This document shows, piece after piece, positions 31,444 to 41,855 of a stretch of 64,000 nucleotides of DNA. Every line of letters begins with the position of its first letter. Position 1 is the first letter of the stretch. Origin of the DNA: Trissonchulus latispiculum (taxonomy: Eukaryota > Nematoda > Enoplea > Enoplida > Ironidae); contig JASAND010030344.1 of NCBI GenBank assembly GCA_030248195.1, positions 1 to 64,000 of the forward strand, in the 5' to 3' direction. The notes under the pieces are model-generated. The model saw only the letters and a program-made list of their open reading frames with translations, searched no databases and had not been told where the DNA came from. Position numbers and translations under genes: made by a program.

Positions 31444-33169
31444 CGGGCTAAAATAGATGCTAAATTTAAAATTGTGGCTAAAGTTCGAAAGTTTAATCAT
31501 TTGTTTAATCATACACGGCGGTCAGGACGAAACAAAGTTTCCATGCATGGTATGTTGAGTTTTGACCCGACATCATCAACTTGAAATGGCTCTGTGGGAC
31601 GCTACATTGTGGAATTCTTTCATTTTTTGCATCAAACCAGTATTATTAAGAGGCAATAGGCGAACTACATAGCTTTTCCAGCATTGAACTTTAAACTTCT
31701 GCCATCCCATAGTTGGCTCTCATCTTTAGTTCTATTGACAACGTTCAAAGCAAATATTGGAAAACAAAAATAGCATCATTAAGTTAAGCAAAGTATCGCT
31801 TTGTTCCTGATGCTCTTGCTGTCGTATCACCAAACACGGAGAATAATAGTGCAATTTAGACCAAAACCCAGTGCAGGTTGATTAAAGTATTTCCCGGAAT
31901 CCGAGCCTGGGGGTCTGGGGAAAGCCGTCCAGTTCTGGGTCCAGGCTGTGTCTGAAATTATAGACCCGGATACAACTTTGCCCCCTCTACCATCAGGTTA
32001 AATTGAGTGTAGACGCAATTTGAGTGCAGTTTCATAGCTACAACTAAGGAGTCTCTCCTCTGCCCACGTTGCTTATTGCCGCTATCATCATAAAACGCCG
32101 AAAATTATTAAAATTGGTAACTATCTAAACTATTTAATTTACTTTAAGATTAAAAAATTTTGCCACTATAAACAATATTTAATGAGTACAGGTTAGCAAT
32201 TGCCGTTGAAGTACTAATGCCCAAATTAAAAAGATTGATATTAGCCAGCAATAATAGATAACTAATTTTCTAGATTTTCAATCAAACCCGAAATAATAGC
32301 TAACTGATATCTTTTATTTCTGATAACTTTTATCTATTTTTCTTGAATGACAACAGTGATCATCGAAAAATAGATAACAGCTAGGAAATTTTTTTACAGT
32401 GTATTATTAAGCGTATTGCCTTTATTTCGCATTTATTACTTACGAGAACCCGGAAGCACCTAATGACTGAGCTAAATCTATTGGAGTTTGGCAAATTCTG
32501 TAAACTATGGTCAAAATCAGATAGCACTTGTAACTTTAGGCCAAAAATACAATGAAATACAACGGAAGGCTGCTGTAACCCAATAATTTGAATTTTAGAA
32601 TTCATTGGATATGTTTCATCGGATATGATATATACAGTCGGTGTATATTTCTTCACAAAGCATGCTCAAAGAGCAGCCTGTACAGCTGAAACGCACACAA
32701 CTTTGATGAATGTTGAGTGTCCACTTCAACTTTCTAAGCAGACATTTTGTTGTATTGCGCATTTAAAATATTTTGTATCTTCCGTGCTCTCTCTGTTTAC
32801 AATTCCAATGAATTAATGCATAATGTTATGTGTTTATTGTACTGTTTTCAATCAATGCCATGAAACAAAACAATTTGTATCTAAACACATGTTTGCCCAA
32901 TTGCAACTAGGTGCTGAATGGGCTGTCTAAGTGCTGCTCAGCTGGAAACTGTGAAAAGCTTGGAATAAAATTATTATTTCATAGATGATTGAATATGAAA
33001 GCTTAGCCTTTAAGGTATTTGACGAAAATATAACAGAAAACCTTTGGAAACGTCCACAATACCCACAGAGGCAATTTTAATTATTAATTTTGGAGGAGTT
33101 TGTATTTGAGAACAAGCATAAGCTGTGTGCAAAATACATGTTGGCAGCTGTGGAATTGAACTAATACTT
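31444..33169. other. Gene-free stretch
   Basis: Apart from the right end of the ACACTG element at 32402, I see only AT-rich sequence and chance frames. Confidence 0.35.
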
Positions 33170-33740
33170 TAGTTGGCCCGGCTACGCAGTAAAGTTTTGT
33201 CAAGAGGTGCACAGTTGGTAGCACCATTGGCGTGCAGCTTTCCACTCCCTCAGGACTGTTGCATAAAACTTGTTACTGATAAATTGTTAGTGATTAATGC
33301 AGCAGTATTATTGAGCAAAATTATTAATAGAATCTAGGGATTTTGGAGCGTTCAGTACTATTGTGTAGGTAATCAAATAGCTAATCTAAATTAAGCTCTT
33401 GATTAAACTGAATTTTTCTCTTACTCAATTGCAAGCAAAGCACTCTTCTATATTTGGGTTTAAAACGTTCACTTTGTTTCCATCTTCATTGAGCGTAAAC
33501 TTCATTTGCATATTTGCCACCTTCTTATTCGCACCCAACGTGAAAGACTGTGAAATCTAGTTTAAAGAATGATCATGACTAACGGAATCAAAGCACTGTA
33601 TCAAACCCCCACGCATGTTCATCACACGGCACATACAAAGACAGTAGAGCTTCACGTGTTATGGAGAAACATTTACACACAGAATAATGTATAATAGCCG
33701 GCTACGCTGAGGCGTAGCCGGAAAAATGATTACTGAAAAG
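33170..33740 (-). mobile_element. Element with CCGGCTACGCC hairpin, copy 2 (inverted)
   Basis: The half copy CCGGCTACGCAG (33179-33190) and the full hairpin (33698-33721) repeat the layout of 20640-21250 in reverse order. About 30 bp around the hairpin (ATAATGTATAATAGCCGG) are nearly identical; the interior is diverged. Confidence 0.5.
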
Positions 33741-34069
33741 CAATCATACCAGTACTTTTATTCTGTCTAATCAAATCCTGTCAAAGAAATGTGCGTGCTC
33801 AAGTTGTTCAATACAGTATAGAAAGTTGTTCAGGTATAGAAAAATATCATAATTACTTTTATGCATTAACACAAAGGGATAATTCGTGGACTACGAACGA
33901 AAGAATACTGTGCCAAATACTGTTGGATAAAGACAACAAATTTATTTTTTCCGAAAACTGAATATCTCTGCACCTGTTCGAGCATAATTAAACGTATGTG
34001 GGTGACGTTCTCAATTTGTTTAGCAAATGCTCGGATTCGCAAAAATAGCTTAACCTAACATTAGTTAGT

Positions 34070-34680
34070 AGAACCAAGAGTGCATAATATATGAGTGTGG
34101 CAGCTGGTTAGCGTTCTGTTAGCAGATGCAGATAACGGCTGCACGCTAACGGCTCACAGACGTGTATATAGTGATCCCTCACTCCAATCAGTACCCAGTT
34201 AACGTTTCCGTACGCTCAGTCGCGTTTTCTTACGTGGAAAAGCTCCGAAACACTACGACTTTGTTAGTCTAAAATGTGTGTTTTTGTTTTAGAACGCAAG
34301 GATGGTTTCGAATTTCTTTGAAGTGCACGTACACATTAGAGGAGAGATCAGCCGCATACACGAGGTCCAATTCCGGAGGGTATAACCTGAGTTCGACGAA
34401 GGGTCTACTCCTAAAGAATTCCTTAATATATGTAATCTATCCCAAAATTAGAAAAATTACGAATTTTTACATATTGTTAAAGCTCGAAACACAAGCGGTA
34501 TATATGTGCGCAAGTTTTGTGCCTGCGCCGAGCTTTAGAACACAAGCGTAGCGCTCGAATTTCTTTGAAGTGATGATTCTATTTGCGGGGAGGGAGTCAG
34601 CAGTTCGAGCAGTTATTAAAAGCAGCTTTTCTGAATTAGAAATTAATGAACAGCTGAGCCGCTAGATGGCCGTTTACTAA
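34070..34680. mobile_element. Degenerate palindromic element related to family F
   Basis: CAAGAGTGCATAATATATGA (34076) resembles the family F end. TTTGAAGTGCACG (34317) and TCTTTGAAGTGATG (34562), with GAGCTTTAGAACACAAGCG (34530), match the interior of the element at 53214-53555. Arms are eroded and boundaries uncertain. Confidence 0.45.
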
Positions 34681-34897
34681 TAATTAATATAAAGTTTCGG
34701 GTTATTTTTAGACACTGTTTTTGTTATAATTCAAAGAAATAATTTCAAGTTTAAATTTTGAGTTGCTTCGTTCAGTTCTTCGTAAGTTACGAGCTATCAA
34801 CTGTGTGCAATTTGAATATGAGCGAGCGAAAGGGTGCTGCAGCCAACTGAGGCAAATTTTCGCAAATCAACTATACATTTTTAGCTTATTTTATTAG

Positions 34898-35060
34898 AAA
34901 ATACAGTATTTACTGGACGAATCTCAGTAAAAATAGTATTTACGTGTAAAGATAGGAGGTTTAAAGAAAATACCATTCTTACTAGTAAATACTGCATTTA
35001 CTGATATCGGCCAGTAAATACAGTATTTACTGAATACAGAAATTACTACGACATATACAA
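34898..35060 (+). mobile_element. CAGTATTTACTGG palindromic MITE, copy 2
   Basis: Same order as 27206-27370: ATACAGTATTTACTGGACGA, then TAGTAAATACTGC, then CCAGTAAATACAGTATTTAC and a shared right flank (ACAGAAATTACTACGAC). Confidence 0.65.
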
Positions 35061-35909
35061 TATGATATGATATGGTGTGGGTAATATGTATGACTGCACG
35101 TATGACATGTACGTACGTGTACGTATGTAAAACTTGTTTTGCATTGTTTTTCAGCTAATTCGCATCTGGATCTTTTCCACACACCCCCCCCTCCTCAAAA
35201 CAAACTGGTTATTTTTGAAATCATTGAGCCTCAGGTAGCAGCCTACCAAAATATGAACGCATTTGGATAATCCCAAAAACCCCAAACCAACAGGTTTGTT
35301 TTGAGTGGGAGTAGATACTGGAAAAAATCCTTGAATTTTTTCCGTAAAATGTCATACATACCAGACAGAATAAAGCGAAAAGCTCAACCAATTTGTTTGA
35401 AATTTTTAAGGCAGGGTTCAGCATGCATACAGACTACAAGAATTAACTTTCAGTTTAAAAATTATTTATAAATCTTAAAAACCTTCAAAAGCTTCGTTCG
35501 CAGAAGCGGTTTGAAGTTCAAAGCATCAAAGGTAAACGCTGCCTCTAACATCTAGCATGCAATTTAAGTAGAAACTGTAGGCTGAACTAACATTTGCTCT
35601 CTGGCGGAAATGAGACTAGTTGTTCAGATTTTCAGGTATTTCTTTTCAGAAAGGTTAAAGGTCATTAACTTGTAGATTTGTTTTAAACCCATCAACTCAA
35701 AAACTAAATTAACGTTATGTACTTTACGCTTGCAGTGTTATTTTATAATAGCTCTGTGAAGTTTATTTTAACCTCTTATTGACATGTTTTCATTTGGATA
35801 CGTTTAGATAGTTAAGAAATTTGGGTATTAGAAAAAGAAAATCAGATAAAAAGGATCAGTTTTCCTCCAAATTATAGATAGGAAACATATTCCCAAGCCT
35901 GTTTAGAAA
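35061..35909. other. Gene-free stretch
   Basis: Mostly AT-rich with a C run at 35183-35192. No supported feature. Confidence 0.35.
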
Positions 35910-35984
35910 GTGCCCGCCGGGACTTGAACCCGGGACCCCCCAGACTAGAAAGCCTGGGTTGCTCTGCCGCTGAGCTACGGTCAC
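35910..35984 (-). tRNA. tRNA-like gene or pseudogene, anticodon uncertain
   Basis: The 75-nt minus-strand unit has acceptor strands GTGACCG and CGGGCAC (six of seven pairs), a D arm GCTC-AGCGGCA-GAGC and a perfect T arm CCGGG-TTCAAGT-CCCGG. The anticodon arm is not canonical: CCCAG/CTGGG encloses ten bases, or a seven-pair stem encloses six (TTTCTA), leaving TCT or TTC ambiguous. The excellent T and D arms exceed those of the SINE heads elsewhere, but the anticodon arm argues for a pseudogene or an intact SINE head. No encoded CCA and no obvious T-run terminator were seen. Confidence 0.5.
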
Positions 35985-36119
35985 GCTTAAAGAAAGAACA
36001 AGCTTGAAAATATTTGAGAAATTGCTTGTTTAGGAGGAAAACAGATCTAGAGCAGGCAAGTTTTCCTGAAAAACTAAATAATTATACATTCAGTATGGAC
36101 TCTAGATCAGTGGCCACAT

Positions 36120-36590
36120 CCTCACATCCGTCGGTTTAGAAAATATGCCCTACTCCAACGGTCACTTCGGACGGTGTCGGCAGTACGCTCTTCGTTTACA
36201 GCGACCCCGATTTGTAAAATATATCCACTACTCAAAACGCTGACAAACGCTATTTTTAATAACTCTTAGGCCATTTATAGTGAAAGTGGGACTCGGAGTA
36301 AAAGTGGGACTGAAACTTCTCGTCAAAACAGTTGAAAAAAGCAAAGTTTGGGCCCATCTCGTGAAAGCTACATCTCGAAATTAAAAAATCCCCTCCTTAC
36401 TTTGTGTGCATAGTCCGAAATATTCAAATAAAACAAACCAAATCGATCTAGCTGCTAGCCTGTCGAAAAAAGTCGATTTCAACCGAAGTGCCAAAATAGC
36501 GAAAGTCGGACTTTGGGGCCTAGGCACAGAGCCAATGTTGGCGGAGTGCCAAAATAACCTTCGTTTGGTAGCATGGGGGAGATATATACT
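36120..36590 (+). repeat. Dispersed direct repeat, family H, copy 1
   Basis: Shares with 59727-59960 and 60268-60632 the segments CCAAAATAGCGAAAGTC, GACTTTGGGGCCTAGGCAC, AAAGTTTGGGCCCATCTC and GCATAGTCCGAAATATTCAA. Orientation is the same in all copies. No coding content. Confidence 0.75.
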
Positions 36591-36593
36591 GTC

Positions 36594-36964
36594 CTGGCTT
36601 ATTTTACTGGGGGGGTTTGCCCTCCCACTCGGCGACCCAACCCCCATTCGAGGTTCCCCCCAAAAATTTCGACCTCCCCCCATAACTCAGAAAATTGCCA
36701 AATTTTTACCATTTTTACCCTAAAATTTCAAAAAATTTTCCGACTTCGCCGGATTTTTAACGAAATTTTCGTTATTTTAGCTTAAAAAACACCTAAAATT
36801 AGTCATTTTTAGCGATTTTTGGCAGTTTTTGCACAAAAAACGTTAAAATTTGCAAATTTTTTGTAATAAAAAATGCCCCCATTTTAGGTGAGCCCCCCAT
36901 CGATGGGGGGGCAACTTTGAGCCCCCGATATCCCCCCATAAATTTTGGCCTAAAAATAAGCCAG
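36594..36964. mobile_element. C-rich MITE of the CTGG family
   Basis: Ends CTGGCTTATTTTACTG and CCTAAAAATAAGCCAG; flanking pentamers CTGTC (36589-36593) and CTGGC (36965-36969) match at four of five positions. A near-palindromic TCCGACTTCGCCGGA lies at 36739-36753. It interrupts the tail of a family H repeat. Confidence 0.75.
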
Positions 36965-37129
36965 CTGGCTACCAACATATATCATAGTACCATTGGAAGC
37001 ACTTCGAATTATCATTATATATTAACCGACAAAAAAACTAACGCACGGTACGTATATACATAACTATATATTGCCTAGTGTAAAAAATTGAAGTTTAGAA
37101 TTCGAATCAAAAGTATGGTGATATAATCA

Positions 37130-37674
37130 GCGGGGAAAAACCCACTCGAATATGTGGGAAAAAACCAACCCCAGTGTGGGCTTACCGGTATGAGCTACTG
37201 GGTTTATTTTAGGCGAAAAAACTGGGGGGAGGTCGAAAAGTGGTGGGAAATAGTCTGTAAATGACAAAAATACAGTAAAAAACAGCCTGTTTTCTACATA
37301 CTCTGCTATAACTATGCTAAATAGTGCTCAAAAATTGAGTTTGAGTACCAAAATAGGCGATTTGTGACCAAAAAATTCCGGCGAAGCCGTCAAGTGGGCC
37401 CCCCGCACCCCCCTCCAGCAAAATAAACCCAGAGCTATATAGGATTTTAATAAGGTACCCTAGAGGGTGCATATATTATTGTAGCCCCCGCGACTTGGAA
37501 ATTTTCGAAAATTTTGGTCCGTCCAAGTGTCAAAATTTGACAAAACTTGCCGGGCCACCCTGAACGACTGGAAAGACCTAGACCAAAACGGATTACATGT
37601 ACAGGTAGGGTAAGTGTTGCTCTTGCCGATGATATATGCCATTCTGCTCTGACCCCTCTGGTGTGACCTAGGGG
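37130..37674. mobile_element. Member of the GGGAAAAACCC MITE family, interrupted
   Basis: GGGGAAAAACCCACTCGAAT at 37134 matches the end of the element at 4171-4594. 37480-37590 (GGTCCGTCCAAGTGTCAAA, TGGAAAGACCTAGACC) is the reverse complement of 4420-4520. The right end may be the GGCGGGAAAAACCCATC at 38207. If so, three other MITEs are nested inside. Confidence 0.5.
37198..37432. mobile_element. C-rich MITE of the CTGG family, nested, perfect 5-bp duplication
   Basis: Ends CTGGGTTTATTTTAGG and CAAAATAAACCCAG are flanked by AGCTA on both sides (37193-37197 and 37433-37437). It carries TCCGGCGAAGCCGTC (37377-37391). Confidence 0.75.
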
Positions 37675-38182
37675 CAGGGGCGTATCCAGGTGGGGTCCGT
37701 GTCCGGACCCCCACCCCACCCCTTCGAATATTTTAGCTAACATATCTATGGTGCAAATTTGGCCTTTTTGTGAAAAATTAGGCTAAGATCCTCTATCCTT
37801 TTCTGGTTGGACCCCGTCCTTTTCAAAATATATACTGTGCTGTGCTTTTTTTAGTGGAGGCGCCCCCCCCCCACTTTTCGGGTCCCCCTCCCACTCGACC
37901 CCATCCCCCCCTTTCAGGGCTTCCCCTTCACTCAGTATAAGCTGCCCAGAAAATGCCAGATTCTAAGGATTTTTGGTCAAAATTTTCATTGAGCACTTTT
38001 TAGCATATATAGTTATAGCAATATATGTAGAAAACAGGCTATTTTTTACTGCATTTTTGCCAATTTTAGGCCACTTCGGATTCCCCCCACTTTTGGGTTC
38101 CCCCCACTAGTGGGGGGCGTCCCCCTCACTTCCCCACCCCCACTTTTTTCGCCTAGAAAAAGCCCAGCTGTGTACGCCCCTG
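37675..38182. mobile_element. hAT-type MITE with CAGGGGCGTA ends, itself interrupted
   Basis: Left end CAGGGGCGTATCCAGG and right end TGTACGCCCCTG. Flanking octamers CCTAGGGG (37667-37674) and CCTGGGAG (38183-38190) agree at six of eight positions. The ends resemble those of the MITE at 1666-2029. The CTGTGC MITE at 37840-38167 lies inside. Confidence 0.6.
37840..38167. mobile_element. C-rich MITE with CTGTGCTTTTTTTA ends, nested, perfect 5-bp duplication
   Basis: Ends CTGTGCTTTTTTTAGTGG and CCTAGAAAAAGCCCAG are flanked by CTGTG (37835-37839 and 38168-38172). The right half (CCCCACTTTTGGGTTCC, CTAGTGGGGGGCGTCC) closely matches 42500-42560 in the MITE at 42222-42600. Unlike its relatives it lacks the CGGCTTCGCCG hairpin. 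Confidence 0.75.
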
Positions 38183-38190
38183 CCTGGGAG

Positions 38191-39118
38191 TGACTTGAAG
38201 TTGGCGGGAAAAACCCATCGGCGGGAAAATAATCAAAATATGGATGATGCCATTTCAAGCCAAATTTTCCAATTTCGGCAAAAGTGGCCAATTTTTCACT
38301 AAAATTTTCTAAAACTATGCCCCCATTTTGGGTGAGCCCCCCAAAGATGGGGGTGGCATGAATCCTCCCATAAAAAATTGCCAAGGAATAAGCCAGTTGG
38401 ATTTTTTCCGACACGAAAAATTTTATTTTCTCCATAACGATAAGGCCAGAGAGCTAAACTGTGCCTCATTCGAAAACTTAGGGCAAACCGTAATTATATA
38501 TACATCAAAGTCGTGAAAACCCAAACCAGTCGAAAGTTCTGGTCCAAGAAAGAAAAAGTGGGTTTTTCCCCCTTGACTATACCCCCCAAAACTTTAGAAC
38601 ATCTTCGCCCCCCCCCCAATTTTTGACTTTCCTACCCTCCGCCAACTTCCCCCCCCCCAACCCCCAGCCTTTTTGGAACCAAAAACTTAGCTAAATTTTG
38701 CCAAAAATGGTCATTTTAAAGAATTTTTAAATTTTGGCTTACAATTGTACTAGAACTCATAGAAATAAAAAACTAAACCCCCAGGCTATTGTTTGCCCCC
38801 TGTGAGACCCCCACGAGAAGACCAGACCAGTCCACTCCAGACCTTGCTTGACTACTGCCCCCACAAGGCGAGCTGAGTCACCCCTTCCCCCTAACACACC
38901 TATGGGGGAGGGTTTGAAAAAATTTTTAGGGGGGAGGGTCGGTGACCCCCTCCATTTGGGGGGAGGGGTTCAACCCAACCAAACACACACATATCATAGT
39001 TTCACAGAAATTGTGGTTGTGGGAGGGCTAAGCCCTGGAAGTTTGGTGGTCGACCCGCGAAATGTGATGAGGGGTATATCAGTTATATATGAGTATATAT
39101 ATATTGACCTTAAGCACT
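38191..39118. other. C-rich MITE debris, no gene
   Basis: Pieces of CTGG-family interiors (38300-38400, ending AATAAGCCAG at 38386-38395) and GGGTTTTTCCCCCTTGAC (38556). C/G-run sequence continues to 39060. Individual boundaries could not be set. Confidence 0.4.
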
Positions 39119-39124
39119 CATATT

Positions 39125-39150
39125 ATAGGGGTCGCTACCGCGACCCCTAT
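39125..39150. repeat. Short hairpin ATAGGGGTCGC...GCGACCCCTAT
   Basis: A self-complementary stretch within ATTATAGGGGTCGCTACCGC, then GACCCCTATGATAT. The same unit occurs at 63045-63075, and half of it at 62841-62855 beside a SINE. Confidence 0.6.
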
Positions 39151-39165
39151 GATATATATTAGTAT

Positions 39166-39230
39166 ATTACAAAGAATTAGTTGTCAGATAATATAGAAAT
39201 CTTAAGAGGACATACACAGGACAAAGGACA
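39166..39230 (+). repeat. Dispersed 62-bp repeat shared with 50791-50851
   Basis: ATACAAAGAATCAGTTGTCA-type sequence, then GATAATATAGAAATCTTAAG, occurs at both places in the same orientation with about 90% identity. Function unknown. Confidence 0.7.
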
Positions 39231-39418
39231 GTGTTAGTAATGACGACAACGTTGGATTAATCAATTTTAGGAATCCAAGGAGTCACTTCACGTTACTTCA
39301 GGACTCCAGAAATATGACCCCAATATATGATAAAATGAGAAAATTGACGTGTAAGAGGATTTTGAGGAAAGCTTTAAACGAATATTCAATCCTAATCGCT
39401 ATGCCTTCTAGTGTTGTA

Positions 39419-39566
39419 TCAGTGGGCCATTCTAGTTTAAGTTTCAGTTTCAGTCGGCTAACCAATATAGTTTCAGTTTCAGTTTAAGTTTCAATTTAAC
39501 TTAAAAAGAACGGTTTCCAGCCTCCTGAGTTAGTTAGTTTCAGTTTCAGTGACTGAAACATCACTA
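39419..39566. mobile_element. ACTGAA-word hAT-type MITE, second member
   Basis: Ends TAGTGTTGTATCAG and CTGAAACATCACTA match those of 30983-31433. The body is AGTTTCAGTTTCAG words. Flanking octamers agree only partly, so the target duplication is eroded. Confidence 0.7.
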
Positions 39567-39569
39567 ATA

Positions 39570-40732
39570 CCAAGTGTAGATGATAGGAAGAATATGACAC
39601 GGGACTCTTCCTAGTGTAATTGGCCTGTCAGACGCTCGGCACATTAAGGCCGAAATCTCGGGGGAAGTGTCACGGTTAACACAGTTAACCATGTGTTTAT
39701 ATGCGTTTGAACGAAAATGAATCTGATTGGCTAATCTCCTAAGATATGTCAAAATTACGTGTATAAGGTCAACGTATACGTCAACTAATATGGCTAGTTA
39801 ATTCTGTGGGTTGGCTAATATTTTAATACTAAAACGACTCCGAGATATCAAGCCAGTCGTTCACACTACATTTTTCAATTGTGAACTGAGCCTTTTTCAG
39901 CTAAACTGTGCCCTCAAACTTTAACTTGTCCTAACTTTCAGATACTACATTTCAGACACATAGCTCTATTAGAAAGTTGTTCAGCTCATCAGTAGCTATC
40001 GAATGATACCCAATTTGTCTATATTTAGGAAATTTCAAAAATTGACTTTTGTGACCTGTAAGCGATCAAAGGAGTCGACACGACAGGAATGTTCTACCTT
40101 GCAGCATTTACCTTTACCATCATGTCCGGCAGGCATTGAGAGTTTTATATGCCAATTTTGGTGACTTTTGAGTGGGTAACGAGTGAGAAATTATAAAAAG
40201 AGCGTGAAAATTGTGCAAAATGATGAATTTTGGCAAAATTAGCACATATTATGGCAAGTTTTTTGAGAGCACTACAAACGGTAGAAACTTGCAACTATCA
40301 TAAGAATTCTGTGTATGCGTAGAGTGCAACTATGTATAAGCGATTTCTGTAGCTTTCGCCAATCGTGCAGGAGAGGCGAAACTGTTTTGCTGGTCCTGTT
40401 TTTCGTGGTACAAAAAGCATCAATTTTCCGAAATTTTGACTTAAGGGTTATTTGCACTCTCTGGTATGTAGTTAACATGTACAACAAGGTTGCAGCGCTG
40501 TATCTTGTATACAGCGAAAAAGTTTTCTGCCACAAACTTTTTAACCTAACTTTTTCATTTTCCTATGTTTAACACATGTCGAGGTCACCTTTGAAGGGCT
40601 CTACAGAACGACTGAAGCAATATTACGCAAAACGCACCTGTCTTGTTTTGGGGACCCATTAGGACTACAAAATATGTGAAAATGAGCAAAATCGGAGATG
40701 GTCGAAAAATCGTTAAAAGCGACCCCCCCCCC
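39570..40732. other. Gene-free stretch
   Basis: Contains one copy of the shared core (AGTTGTTCAGCTC with GAATGATACC at 39975-40013). Otherwise nothing supported. Confidence 0.35.
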
Positions 40733-40736
40733 TTAA

Positions 40737-41744
40737 GGTGCTGGTATCGCTTTGTGTAAATTTGACCCTATAGGCTTTAATTCTTTATGAAAGTGGATGA
40801 AACTTTCCAAATATACTATTTCGGCGCTCTTTAACATTCTGGGACCAGTCCCGCATTTTTAGGTGCAAAGATAAGAAATTTTTGGTTTTTGCCATTATTT
40901 TCTCAGCACATAGTCGAGACACCAGATTGGCTGATATGGCTGGAAAGAGGGCACAAAAATGAACATTTTTGCTTTTACAACTTTTGAGCTATCTCCAGTG
41001 GTTAAGTCAGTATAAGCAAAAAACGATTTTTTGGGTCCAAAAATGGCCGTTTTCGAGAAAATCAGTTTTTTCAAAATTACTGCCAAATCGTACGGACAAT
41101 TTTAGTTTATTTATACTCTATCGATATACAGTCTCATTGCACATTTTATCAATGCCTATTAGCCGGAGTTTGTTGCTCTAAACTAGAGATTTGGCCGAAA
41201 AACCATTTTGGCAAAACTGCGATTATTTTGTTTTGAACATCGATTTCTCAAAAACTACTCAATGGATTCGCGTGATTTTTGGCAGAGTGAGAATTCGCAC
41301 TATTGCGGAGGGACATTTTTCTTGGTTTGAGCTAAAACATCTCCAGTTGCGAGAAAACTCAATGCAAAGTTGCGAAATTTTGTGTCACCGCACATTTAAT
41401 GGATTTTCTTTACCGTTAAGACCTGCTGAGCCAAATCCAAAAAAATGTCCCTCGGCCCACATGTCCTTTATAGGACAGCACAAGAAAAATTTTTGGCCGA
41501 TTCCACAGTTTTGAGAAATCCATGTTCAAAAATTTTTGGTCTATATTCAGCCTGTCAGATGTCAGTATGTCAGAAAATTTTAGCCATTATTTCCGGATTT
41601 TTACTAGTTTCGTACTCTCACGAGAATCTGCAGATTATAAGCTTTAAAATGATGTATAAAGCTCTTTCTAACTCACAAAATTGCGAAAGTTATGGCGTTT
41701 CAAAAAATACGCACAAAAGCACTGCACAAAACAATACCAGCACC
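40737..41744. mobile_element. TTAA-flanked MITE of about 1 kb
   Basis: Terminal repeats GGTGCTGGTATCGCTTTGTG and CACAAAACAATACCAGCACC match at 18 of 20 positions. TTAA sits immediately outside both ends (40733-40736 and 41745-41748). TTAA target duplications are typical of piggyBac and Kolobok superfamilies. The related locus at 54352 has TTTAAGTTATGTTTTGG, without the element. No transposase frame. Confidence 0.8.
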
Positions 41745-41855
41745 TTAAGTTAGGTTTTGGTTCGATCCCCACATTTCGTCCCGAATTTTACTTCGTCAAT
41801 TATATTGTTAAAAACTTCGAACAAAAGCCAACAAAAGGACAAAAACTGTACTAAC

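Larger units (their letters stand above)
27928..32402. mobile_element. 4.5-kb TIR element or paired ends (ACACTGTAAAAAAA)
   Basis: The left end ACACTGTAAAAAAAATT is followed by CAGTTATCTATTTTTC. The right end is the complement: GAAAAATAGATAACAG, then AATTTTTTTACAGTGT. The outside trinucleotide is ATT on both sides (27925-27927 and 32403-32405), consistent with a 3-bp target duplication. Further ATAGATAACTGTTATC-type words lie inside both ends. No transposase is seen; the interior holds a SINE, a palindrome and a hAT-type MITE. It could also be two separate small elements in opposite orientation. Confidence 0.55.

Noticed and set aside
36381..36723. 100-codon frames on both strands across 36381-36785
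   Set aside because: They span the junction between a family H repeat and a C-rich MITE; composition is repeat-driven.
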